A stretch of DNA of 64,000 nucleotides, taken from positions 12,440,501 to 12,504,500 of the forward strand of contig NC_134031.1 of NCBI RefSeq assembly GCF_964204645.1. The letters run 5' to 3'. Numbering within the stretch: position 1 is the stretch's first letter; each line of letters begins with the position of its first letter. The notes under the pieces were generated by a model. That model was not told the DNA's origin, ran no database searches, and saw nothing but the letters and a program-made list of their open reading frames with translations. A program made the position numbers and the translations under genes. Of the stretch, positions 55,375 to 64,000 are shown in pieces. This DNA comes from Tubulanus polymorphus. Lineage: Eukaryota > Nemertea > Palaeonemertea > Tubulaniformes > Tubulanidae.

Positions 55375-55980
55375 TCAAAGAAATCTAATAAGAATAGTAT
55401 TGATATTGAAAAAACATTAGATGATTTGGGTATAAGTGAAAATAAAGATACAGTTGTAACTAATTGTGCTCAAGTTAATTGTAATATAGATTATGAATAC
55501 TATTTATATTGTAAGCATCATCTAGAACTATTGATTGCTGGCGGAAAATCTAAAGAGTTTTTAAATAGAATTATTACTTTTCAAGAATTAGACTCTATGA
55601 AACCAGATAAAGTAATAAAATATTTTAAGATTTATGAAGAGGCAAGATTAGCCCGAATAAATGATTCTATTTCAGATGGTATTGTCAAATGTTATTCTAA
55701 GTTATGTAACCAGTTAATACCAATTGATGATGAAAATAAATTATATAGTGATTTGAAAAATGACTACTTAGTTATGACTGAATTACAAAAATGGGTTGGA
55801 TATGCTTCATTTCAATTAGGATCGGTTATGACATTAATTTCTACTGGCGTTATAACATTTTCGAACATCAAGCCTATGGAATATAAATCAGGTAAGAACG
55901 AAACAGATGACGCTGTACTACAACCAAACGGTGAAACAGAAAATGAATCAGAACAAAAATTAACTAAAATAAATGAGTGA
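55372..55980 (+). CDS. conserved Polinton protein, 202 aa (copy 1)
   Basis: The core is NIDYEYYLYCKHHLELLIAG, then GKSKEFLNRIITFQELDSMK, PDKVIKYFKIYEEARLARIN and a weakly hydrophobic C-terminal helix (YASFQLGSVMTLISTGVITF). I recall this LLIAGGK...YEQL...KYY.YE.R family from Polintons, always of unknown function. The C-terminal tail is acidic. It overlaps the next gene by 8 bp (TAAATGAGTGA). Confidence 0.65.
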   Translation: MSKKSNKNSIDIEKTLDDLGISENKDTVVTNCAQVNCNIDYEYYLYCKHHLELLIAGGKSKEFLNRIITFQELDSMKPDKVIKYFKIYEEARLARINDSISDGIVKCYSKLCNQLIPIDDENKLYSDLKNDYLVMTELQKWVGYASFQLGSVMTLISTGVITFSNIKPMEYKSGKNETDDAVLQPNGETENESEQKLTKINE

Positions 55981-56227
55981 TAGCGTTAAGAAAAAGGCTA
56001 GATCCGAGAAACAAATTAAATGGGCAAGAGAATTAGGTAAAAGATCTTCAGAATTAAAAAAAGCTAAGGAAAAGAAATTAACTGATATAAATGAATCACA
56101 GACTTTATCTGATATTGATTCAAATAATAATCCATCTGATTCTTCTAATGCTGGAAGTAATCATAAATCATATATTACAATTGGATTAGTAACAGTTATT
56201 ATATTATCCGGTGTAATATATAAATAA
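55973..56227 (+). CDS. basic tail-anchored protein, 84 aa (copy 1)
   Basis: A Lys/Arg-rich N-terminus (KKKARSEKQIKWARELGKRS), a Ser/Asn/Asp linker and a hydrophobic segment (YITIGLVTVIILSGVIY). The stop TAA at 56225-56227 is TCA in copy 2, where a further ~40 codons follow in this frame, so the open frame here may be a truncated form. Confidence 0.55.
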   Translation: MSDSVKKKARSEKQIKWARELGKRSSELKKAKEKKLTDINESQTLSDIDSNNNPSDSSNAGSNHKSYITIGLVTVIILSGVIYK

Positions 56228-56347
56228 AAATTCAAATCTGATGATAAAGATGATTCCAATGACAATAAACCTATCATACCAGAAAATAAGTCAAATCATA
56301 AAGCCATTGAAACTAAATCTAAATTATTATTAATGGATTAAAATAAG

Positions 56348-56527
56348 ATGAAAAAAGAACAATATTTAAGAGATTTATATTATAACCCAGAGAGTGAAGT
56401 ATCATATTCTAACGTTTCAGAATTATGGAATAAGATTAAATCTGATAATGAAAATGGTGATATAAAATATAGCGAATTAAAATCATGGTTACAAAATCAA
56501 CCAACATATCAAATCCATAAGAAAATT
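56348..56527 (+). pseudogene. integrase N-terminal fragment (copy 1)
   Basis: The first ~57 codons match the integrase at 57845 (YLRDLYYNPESEVSYSNVSE). At 56527/56528 the sequence jumps back to the start of the duplicated unit, so the core is missing. Confidence 0.8.
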
Positions 56528-56867
56528 TTCAGTTTGAGGATTTATTATCGAGGATCCGAAATGACTTATCTGGACAGTTATGATTACTGCTCCTAATAGA
56601 TAGACAATAGTAGTGAGATATTAAATCCTAATTTAAATAAAATATAATAAAAAACCAATAACTTCAACTAGCTAGTGAATTCTATTATATTTTTAATATT
56701 TTCTTTTCAAAAAGAGAATACTTTATATTTTGAATAGATTCAAATAGAAATTCTTTAAATTCAAATAGCTAGTATCAGTAGTCAATACTAGAATTCTATA
56801 ACTTTAACTATCAAGTATCGTTTGAAGAATACTTATAATATTTTTTTGCTTTTTTTCTCTAATATAA

Positions 56868-57476
56868 ATGTCAAAGAAATCTAATAAGAATAGTATTGAT
56901 ATTGAAAAAACATTAGATGATTTGGGTATAAGTGATAATAAAGATACAGTTGTAACTAATTGTGCTCAAGTTAATTGTAATATAGATTATGAATACTATT
57001 TATATTGTAAGCATAATCTAGAACTATTGATTGCTGGCGGAAAATCTAAAGAGTTTTTAAATAGAATTATTACTTTTCAAGAATTAGACTCTATGAAACC
57101 AGATAAAGTAATAAAATATTTTAAGATTTATGAAGAGGCAAGATTAGCCCGAATAAATGATTCTATTTCAGATGGTATTGTCAAATGTTATTCTAAGTTA
57201 TGTAACCAGTTAATACCAATTGATGATGAAAATAAATTATATAGTGATTTGAAAAATGACTACTTAGTTATGACTGAATTACAAAAATGGGTTGGATATG
57301 CTTCATTTCAATTAGGATCGGTTATGACATTAATTTCTACTGGCGTTATAACATTTTCGAACATCAAGCCTATGGAATATAAATCAGGTAAGAACGAAAC
57401 AGATGACGCTGTACTACAACCAAACGGTGAAACAGAAAATGAATCAGAACAAAAATTAACTAAAATAAATGAGTGA
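56868..57476 (+). CDS. conserved Polinton protein, 202 aa (copy 2)
   Basis: Identical to copy 1 except for two residues (Glu to Asp near residue 23, His to Asn near residue 52). Same overlap with the following gene. Confidence 0.65.
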   Translation: MSKKSNKNSIDIEKTLDDLGISDNKDTVVTNCAQVNCNIDYEYYLYCKHNLELLIAGGKSKEFLNRIITFQELDSMKPDKVIKYFKIYEEARLARINDSISDGIVKCYSKLCNQLIPIDDENKLYSDLKNDYLVMTELQKWVGYASFQLGSVMTLISTGVITFSNIKPMEYKSGKNETDDAVLQPNGETENESEQKLTKINE

Positions 57477-57720
57477 TAGCGTTAAGAAAAAGGCTAGATC
57501 CGAGAAACAAATTAAATGGGCAAGAGAATTAGGTAAAAGATCTTCAGAATTAAAAAAAGCTAAGAAAAAGAAATTAACTGATATAAATGAATCACAGACT
57601 TTATCTGATATTGATTCAAATAATAATCCATCTGATTCTTCTAATGCTGGAAGTAATCATAAATCATATATTACAATTGGATTAGTAACAGTTTATTATA
57701 TTATCCGGTGTAATATATAA
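57469..57720 (+). pseudogene. basic tail-anchored protein (copy 2, frameshifted)
   Basis: An extra T near 57692 shifts the frame within the membrane segment and gives a short wrong ending. The original frame continues past the position of the copy 1 stop to a TAA at about 57838. Each duplicate therefore carries a different lesion. Confidence 0.65.
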
Positions 57721-57844
57721 ATCAAAATTCAAATCTGATGATAAAGATGATTCCAATGACAATAAACCTATCATACCAGAAAATAAGTCAAATCATAAAG
57801 CCATTGAAACTAAATCTAAATTATTATTAATGGATTAAAATAAG

Positions 57845-58937
57845 ATGAAAAAAGAACAATATTTAAGAGATTTATATTATAACCCAGAGAGTGAAGTATC
57901 ATATTCTAACGTTTCAGAATTATGGAATAAAATTAAATCTGATAATGAAAATGGTGATATAAAATATAGCGAATTAAAATCATGGTTACAAAATCAACCA
58001 ACATATCAAATCCATAAGAAAATGGATAAAACTTATTTAACAAGAAAAGTTATGGTTTCATATATTGATCAACAATGGCAAGCAGATTTAATTGACATGA
58101 AGAACTTAGAAGAATACAACAAAGGATATTTCTGGATATTAAATGTTATAGACATATTCAGTAGATACGCATGGTCAATTCCAATCAAAAATAAAACTGG
58201 AATAGAAGTGAGAAATGCTTTTAAATCAATATTTAAAGAAGCTATTCCAGATAAGATACAATTTAATGAAGGTAAAGAATTTTGTAACAAACATTTTTAA
58301 AAAACTATTATCTGATAACGATGTAGATTATTTTTCAACACACTCAGATAAAAAAGCATCTATTATAGAAAGATTTAATAAAACATTGAAAACTAGAATG
58401 TGGAAATATTTTACTGCTAATGAAACATATAAATATATCGATATATTAGATGATTTAGTGAAAGGTTATAATAATTCTAAACATAGTTCTATAAATATGA
58501 CACCTATACAAGCTAGAAAAGAAGATAATTCAGAAATAGTTTGGAATAATTTATATGGAGCATTTGTTACACACGATTTCGGTGAACCTAAATTTAAAAT
58601 TGGACAACATGTCAGAATATCTAAATATAGAAAAACATTTTATAAAGGTTATACCCCTAATTTTACAGAAGAAATATTCAAGATTAAAAAGATAATATTA
58701 ACTAAACCATTTGTTTATAAACTAGAAGATCTAAAAGATGAAGAAATATTAGGTTATTTCTATGAACAAGAATTATCACTTGTACCAAATCCAGATGAAA
58801 TAGAATACAAAATAGAAAAAGTATTGAAAACAAAAAATCTTAAAGGAAAAAAGTATTCTATGGTGAAATATAAAGGATATGATGATACATTTTATGAATG
58901 GGTTTTATCTAGTAAAATTAAAAGAATAAATGAATAA
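57845..58937 (+). pseudogene. retrovirus-like integrase with chromodomain (copy C)
   Basis: The N-terminal region is followed by the core: QQWQADLIDMKNL (first Asp, residue 81) and VIDIFSRYAWSIPI. KIQFNEGKEFCN has Asn at residue 141 where relatives have the second catalytic Asp. After a one-base shift in the T/A run at about 58296 the frame continues with IIERFNKTLKTRMWKYF (Glu). The C-terminal end has IGQHVRISKYRKTF, YKLEDLKDEEILGYFYEQEL and a chromodomain (IEKVLKTKNLKGKKYSMVKY ... FYEWVLSSKI). It overlaps the ATPase start by 8 bp. The frameshift and the D-to-N change make it inactive as read. Confidence 0.8.
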
Positions 58938-59511
58938 AGATTTATTTATATTCGAACCGCATAATATGTTAGTTACTGGTGTAACAAACTGTGGTAAAAC
59001 ACATTTCATATTAGATTTGTTAGAAACTATTTATAAGAATCATTTTGATAATATAATATTATTCTGCCCTACTTATGAAATGAATAAAACATATAATAGA
59101 GATATAGTTAAGATAAAAAAGTTTATTATATTAGATCCTAAAACAGTAAAAGAAAATTTAGATAATTGTATTAAAATAGCAATTGATACTTATAAAGGAT
59201 CAAATACATTATTCATTTTAGATGATTGCGCAAATTTACATGATTCAAAAGTGAGAGAAAGTGAGTTATGTTATTTAGCTTTCTCCGGGAGACATTTCGG
59301 GATAACAACATGGGTTTTAAATCAAAAATATAATTCAATTGTTAAAGACTTTAGGGAGAATATAAGATTTCTAGTTTTATTTTATAACAAAGATAGAAAA
59401 TCTATGCAACAATCATTGGAAGAAAATCAAATTATACCTACTGAATTACATGATGAATATATGAATAAATTAAAGAATAATAAAGGTTCAAAATTATTAA
59501 TGAGACTTTAA
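58930..59511 (+). CDS. A32-type genome-packaging ATPase, 193 aa
   Basis: The frame is complete. Walker A is GVTNCGKT (residues 17-24) and Walker B is LFILDD (94-99), followed by CANLHDSKVRESELCYLAFS with the GRHFGITTWVLNQKY block typical of the FtsK/HerA-related A32 family. It starts in AATAAATG overlapping the integrase end. It would pump the element's DNA into capsids; no capsid gene is present in copy C, so it could only have worked in trans. Confidence 0.85.
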   Translation: MNKDLFIFEPHNMLVTGVTNCGKTHFILDLLETIYKNHFDNIILFCPTYEMNKTYNRDIVKIKKFIILDPKTVKENLDNCIKIAIDTYKGSNTLFILDDCANLHDSKVRESELCYLAFSGRHFGITTWVLNQKYNSIVKDFRENIRFLVLFYNKDRKSMQQSLEENQIIPTELHDEYMNKLKNNKGSKLLMRL

Positions 59512-60446
59512 TTTCCCTATGAATATAAATTTATAAAATAACTATTTATAATTTGGAATATTATAGAAACTAATTTATATATCTATGTACTAGACGTATG
59601 AGTAAGAAAGTAAGATTCTTACGAAGAAAGTAAGATTCTCACGTACGTCTAGTATATAGATATACAAATTATTAAATGAATTATATAAAAATGAATAAAT
59701 TATATGTTTTCTCTTAATAATAATAAAAATAGATTATATTATAACTATTTCTATACTTAGATTAATAATTTTAGGTTTTTAATTTTTATGAAAACTATTA
59801 TATATATCTATGTACTAGACGTATGAGTAAGAAAGTAAGATTCTTACCAAGAAAGTAAGATTCTTAGATTCTTACGTACGTCTAGTACATAGATATATAA
59901 ATTATTAAATGAATTATATAAAAATGAATAAATTATATGTTTTCTCTTAATAATAATAAAAATAGATTATATTATAACTATTTCTATACTTAGATTAATA
60001 ATTTTATGTTTTTAATTTTTATGAAAACTATTATATATATCTATGTACTAGACATACGAGTAAGAAAGTAAGGTTCTTACCAAGAAAGTAAGATTCTTAG
60101 ATTCTTACGTACGTCTAGTACATAGATATATAAATTATTAAATGAATTATATAAAAAATGAATAAATTATATGTTTTCTCTTAATAATAATAAAAATAGA
60201 TTATATTATAACTATTTCTATACTAAGATTAATAATTTTATGTTTTTAATTTTTATGAAAACTATTATGTATATCTATGTACTAGACGTACGAGTAAGAA
60301 AGTAAGATTCTTAGATTCTTACGTACGTCTAGTACATAGATATATAAATTATTAAATGAATTATATAAAAATGAATAAATTATATGTTTTCTCTCAATAA
60401 TAATAAAAATAGATTATATTATAACTATTTCTATACTTAGATTAAT
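59512..60446 (+). repeat. four terminal hairpin units (copy C)
   Basis: GTACTAGAC(G/A)TA(T/C)GAGTAAG starts at 59587, 59812, 60045 and 60279 (225, 233 and 234 bp apart). Each is followed within ~75 nt by the inverted arm CTTACGTACGTCTAGTA (CTCACG- in the first unit). Between hairpins lies an AT-rich spacer with ATAAATTATATGTTTTCTCT. The same unit occurs twice at the end of E1. Confidence 0.85.
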
Positions 60447-60450
60447 AATT

Positions 60451-60480
60451 AGGGTTTTCTGTTATTTCACAGAAAACCCT
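60451..60480. repeat. perfect 12-bp stem hairpin
   Basis: AGGGTTTTCTGT and ACAGAAAACCCT surround a 6-nt loop. It sits exactly at the change from AT-rich element sequence to host-like sequence and may be the end of another small repeat. Confidence 0.7.
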
Positions 60481-61297
60481 ATTGATATCCGCGTGATTAT
60501 TATTATTATTATTTTCTTCCACACTATTTTGACCAAAAGAACATAGGCTTTGTTACCTTACCGCTGTTTCATATACAATCCATATAATATCGTTCAGCTC
60601 ACTGAGATCTACAAATAGCCCGCGTGTTTTTTCACGAATCATCGTTACAAAAGCGCTGTCGGGCCGTAAACATCGAAAATTTAGCCCCATTCAATGGGGC
60701 GACATGTTTTTCGAGTCGTCATCCCGAAATCAACCCGCAGGCCGACTGTCACTTCGATAATCAATTCAAGTATAAATGAACTAATTTATTGTCGCAGACT
60801 TCACATTCAGTCGCGGTCTTCAAACAGTGATTTTAACAATAGCCCATTTTCCTCATAAAATCATATTACCGATACACTGGAAATTTATTACTTTAGATTT
60901 TAAAAGCACTGTCGAGCCGTAAACGTACATCGACGAATCGACGTGTGTTACTACATCGTCGTTCCGGGGATCAGCTGCGAGTTTCTCCTCATCATGAACC
61001 TACGTGAAGTGAGCCTGTTATTCCAGCCTCGTATTCAGATATAGTGTGTACACACTGTACAGCTGCCTGTAGATACTGGTTGACATGAAATGCATAACTT
61101 AGCATGACGGAGCGATGATAACTAACGTTAACGTTAGTATATAGCATCGGATACTGATACTCAAATTTCTCTGAAACAAAAACTCCAGGTTTCGTAAAAA
61201 CTGAGTATATTACTGAGTAGGCTCGATTGTTCAAGTAGATATATAAAGTAAATGTCTGTGCATCGATTTGTTCAGGTATTATTTCAACTCACGATTG
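60481..61297. other. unassigned sequence
   Basis: No gene recognised. Two related blocks (GCGCTGTCGGGCCGTAAAC near 60651 and GCACTGTCGAGCCGTAAAC near 60905) suggest an old duplication. Confidence 0.4.
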
Positions 61298-63766
61298 CAT
61301 CATTCCGCGACAATTCAATATTTTGGTTTTGTCGCCCGCGACAATTCATTATTTTGGTTTTATCGCCCGCGACAATTCAATATTTTGGTTTTGTCGCCCG
61401 AGACCATTCATTATTTTGGTTTTATCGCCCGCGTCAATTCATTATTTTGGTTTTGTCGCCCGCGTCAATTCATTATTTTGGTTTTGTCGCCCGCGACGAT
61501 TCATTATTTTGATTTTGTCAACCGCGACGATTCAATATCTTGTTTTTGTCGCCCGAGACAATTCATTATTTTGGTTTTATCGCCCGCGACAATTCATTAG
61601 TTTGGTTTTGTCGCCCGCGACAATTCATTAGTTTGGTTTTGTCGCCCGCGACAATTCAATATTTTGGTTCTGTCCCCCGCGAAAATTCAATATTTTGGTT
61701 TTATCGCCCGCGACAATTCATTATTTTGGTTTTATCGCTCGCCACAATTCAATATTTTGGTTTTATCGCCCGACAATTCATTATTTTGGTTTTATATTTT
61801 GTTTTTATCGCCCGTGCCAATTTTTTTTTTTTGGTTTTGTCGCCCGCGACAATTCAATATTTTGGTTTTGTTGCCCGTGACAATTCATTATTTTGGTTTT
61901 ATCGCCCGCAACAATTCAATATTTCGTTTTTATCACCCGCGACAATTCATTATTTTGGTTTTGTCGCCCGAGACCATTCATTATTTTGGTTTTATCGCCC
62001 GCGACAATTCATTATTTTGGTTTTGTCGCCCGTGACGATTCAATATTTTGTTTTTGTCGCCCGAGACGATTCATTATTTTGGTTTTATCGCCCGCGACGA
62101 TTCAATATTTTTGTTTTATCGCTCGCGACAATTCATTAGTTAGGTTTTATCGCCGCGACAGTTCATTATTTTGGTTTTGTCGCCGGCGACAATTCAATAT
62201 TTTGGTTTTGTCGCCCGCGACAATTAACCATTTTGGTTTTGTCGCCCGCGACAATTCACCATTTTGGTTTTGTCGCCCGCGACAATTCATTATTTTGGTT
62301 TTATCGCCAGCGACAATTCATTAATTTTGATTTATCGTCCGCGACAATTCATTATTTTTGTTTTGTCGCCCCGACAATTCTTTTTTTGGTTTTGTCGCCC
62401 GCAACAATTCAATATTTTGGTTTAGTCGCCCGCGACAATTCAATATTTTGGATTTGTCGCCCGCGATAATTCATTATTTTTGTTTTATCGCCCGCGACAA
62501 TTCAATATTTTGGTTTTATCGCCCGCGATAATTCATTATTTTGGTTTTATCGCCCGCGACAATTCATTATTTTGGTTTTGTCGCCCGAGACAATTCATTA
62601 TTTTGGTTTAATCGCCCGCGACAATTCAATATTTTGGTTTTATCGCCCGCGATATTTCATTATTTTGGTTTTATCGCCCGCGACAATTCATTATTTTGGT
62701 TTTATCGCCCGCGACAATTCATTATTTTGGTTTTATATTTTGTTTTTATCGCCCGTGCCAATTTTTTTTTTGGTTTTGTCGCCCGCGACAATTCAATATT
62801 TTGGTTTTGTCGCCCGAGACCATTCATTATTTTGGTTTTATCGCCCGCGACAATTCATTGTTTTGGTTTTGTCGCCCGCGATGATTCAATATTTTGTTTT
62901 TGTCGCCCGAGACGATTCATTATTTTGGTTTTATCGCCCGCGACAATTCAATATTTTGGTTTTATCGCCCGCGACAATTCATTAGTTTGGTTTTATCGCC
63001 CGCGACAATTCATTATTTTGGTTTTGTCGCCCGCGACAATTCAATATTTTGGTTTTGTCGCCCGCGACAATTCATTAGTTTGGTTTTGTCGCCCGCGACA
63101 ATTCAATAATTTGGTTTTGTCCCCCGCGAAAATTCAATATTTTGGTTTTATCGCCCGCGACAATTCATTACTTTGGTTTTATCGCCACCGACAATTCATT
63201 ATTTTTGTTTTATATTTTGTTTTTGTCGCCCGCGACAATTTTCTTTTTTGGTTTTATCGCCTGCGACAATTCAATATTTTTGTTTTATCGCCCGCGATTA
63301 TTCATTATTTTTGTTTTGTCGCCTGAGACAATTCATTATTTTGGTTTTATCGTCTGCGACAATTCATTATTTTTGTTTTGTCGCCCCGACAATTCTTTTT
63401 CTGGTTTTGTCGCCCGCGCCAATTCAATATTTTGGTTTAGTCGCCCGCGACAATTCAAAATTTTGGTTTTGTCGCCCGCGATAATTCATTATTTTTGTTT
63501 TATCGCCCGCGACAATTCAATATTTTGGTTTTATCGCCCGCGATAATTCATTATTTTGGTTTTCTCGCCCGCGCCAATTCATTATTTTGGTTTTGTCGCC
63601 CGAGACAATTCATTATTTTGGTTTGATCGCCCGCGACAATTCAATATTTTGGTTTTATCGCCCGCGACAATTCATTCGTTTGGTTTTATCGCCCGCGACA
63701 ATTCATTATTTTGGTTTTGTCGCCCGCGACAATTCAATATTTTGGTTTTGTCGCCCGCGACAATTA
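61298..63766 (+). repeat. 31-bp minisatellite, about 80 units
   Basis: The unit reads GACAATTCATTATTTTGGTT then TTRTCGCCCGC. Variants alternate ATTCATTATTTT with ATTCAATATTTT and TTTTATC with TTTTGTC. The TTGTCGC-CC-GCGACAA dyad spans each unit border. Longer variant blocks (TTATATTTTGTTTTT followed by GTGCCAATTTTTTTTT) recur at about 61795, 62728 and 63211, showing higher-order duplication. All long open frames here are by-products of the repeat. Confidence 0.9.
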
Positions 63767-64000
63767 TTTTTCAGTCCACTTGGGACTTTAGTCCCAGCGG
63801 GCTATTGCGTTCACTTTTCGTCCGTCCGTCCTTTCATAGACGGAATCCAGTTATTTTGGGAAGTTTTGAAGACGCTTCGAGGTAATGTCTTGATATTTGG
63901 TTTATACATGTATCTACCCTAGACACATCGTCAGCCCAAAAACTGTCCTGTCAGATTCAAGATGGCCGACTGGCAGCCATTGTTGTTTGCCAAAATCAGC
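63767..64000. other. unassigned sequence
   Basis: Non-repetitive flank of the minisatellite; nothing recognised. Confidence 0.4.

Larger units (their letters stand above)
55032..56527 (+). repeat. 1.5-kb tandem duplication, copy 1
   Basis: It starts TTCAGTTTGAGGATTTATTA and repeats at 56528 with a constant offset of 1496 bp (1497 after a one-base indel). It contains a leader, the 202-aa gene, the 84-aa gene and the first ~57 codons of the integrase. Confidence 0.9.
56528..58023 (+). repeat. 1.5-kb tandem duplication, copy 2
   Basis: Nearly identical to 55032-56527. It continues without interruption into the full integrase, so this is the ancestral junction side. Confidence 0.9.
52770..60446 (+). 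mobile_element. Polinton-related element, copy C
   Basis: Order: palindrome, leader, HNH nuclease, [1-kb foreign insert], 202-aa and 84-aa genes twice (tandem duplication), integrase, packaging ATPase, four terminal hairpin units. No polymerase or capsid gene is present. Integrase and ATPase differ clearly from copies A/B, so this is a separate lineage. The ATPase is intact and the gene pair is 99% conserved between duplicates, so this copy seems younger. Confidence 0.75.

Noticed and set aside
59512-60446. Regularly spaced repeats that could suggest a CRISPR array
   Set aside because: Units are ~230 bp with conserved spacers and internal hairpins in animal DNA, with no cas genes; these are tandem terminal repeats.
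61252-63922. Many long plus-strand open frames (60-261 codons) reading repeated YFGFIARDNSLFWFYRPRQF-like peptides
   Set aside because: They are by-products of the 31-bp repeat, which lacks stops in all three plus frames; no start, composition or domain supports a gene.

Overview
This is animal nuclear DNA, most likely from a marine invertebrate. The evidence is spliced transposase exons, APE-type LINEs, LTR elements, a Merlin fragment, many palindromic MITEs and long minisatellites. I cannot name the species. No conserved cellular gene or RNA gene could be recognised with confidence; nearly everything identifiable is mobile or virus-derived.

Left part (1-20.9 kb): nested transposons. A DIRS-like recombinase fragment is followed by a decayed LINE (ORF1 tail at 1.5 kb, 3' end near 12.7 kb). 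The LINE was split by a 5.9-kb DDE transposon (2761-8637; 13-bp terminal inverted repeats, 4-bp target duplication GTAT, spliced transposase gene with a PHD-like finger), by a probable solo LTR (10.34-10.74 kb) and by a MITE. After these come a Merlin transposase fragment, three fold-back/MITE elements, a complete non-autonomous LTR element (16179-18102, target duplication GTAAT, one unrecognised ORF), and a roughly 61-bp satellite.

Centre and right (20.9-60.4 kb): an AT-rich cluster of endogenous Polinton/adintovirus-like DNA viruses in four pieces. Copy A (20947-34662, minus strand) and copy B (42542-52769, plus strand) are inverted relatives. Both carry protein-primed DNA polymerase B (with N-terminal zinc fingers and an intein remnant), small membrane proteins, a double-jelly-roll-type major capsid protein, a chromodomain integrase and an A32-type packaging ATPase. 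Copy B also keeps a penton-like gene and two minus-strand genes. Copy E1 (37.0-39.2 kb) is a miniature element with four small ORFs. Copy C (52.8-60.4 kb) has an HNH nuclease gene, a 1.5-kb tandem duplication of two small genes, an integrase and an intact-looking ATPase. Most genes of A and B are broken by frameshifts, stops and deletions, and the two share several lesions. Copy A also carries a CR1/L2-like LINE fragment in place of about 2.5 kb.

Three features tie the cluster together. Most genes start at TAAATG behind a T-run, a layout like poxvirus late promoters. The same family of palindrome (AGTAATAGGG...CCCTATTACT) stands in front of E1, B and C. C and E1 end in tandem units that each contain a GTACTAGACGTACG hairpin.

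Right end (60.5-64 kb): unassigned sequence, then about 2.5 kb of a 31-bp minisatellite that has a dyad in each unit and is open over long runs in all three plus frames.
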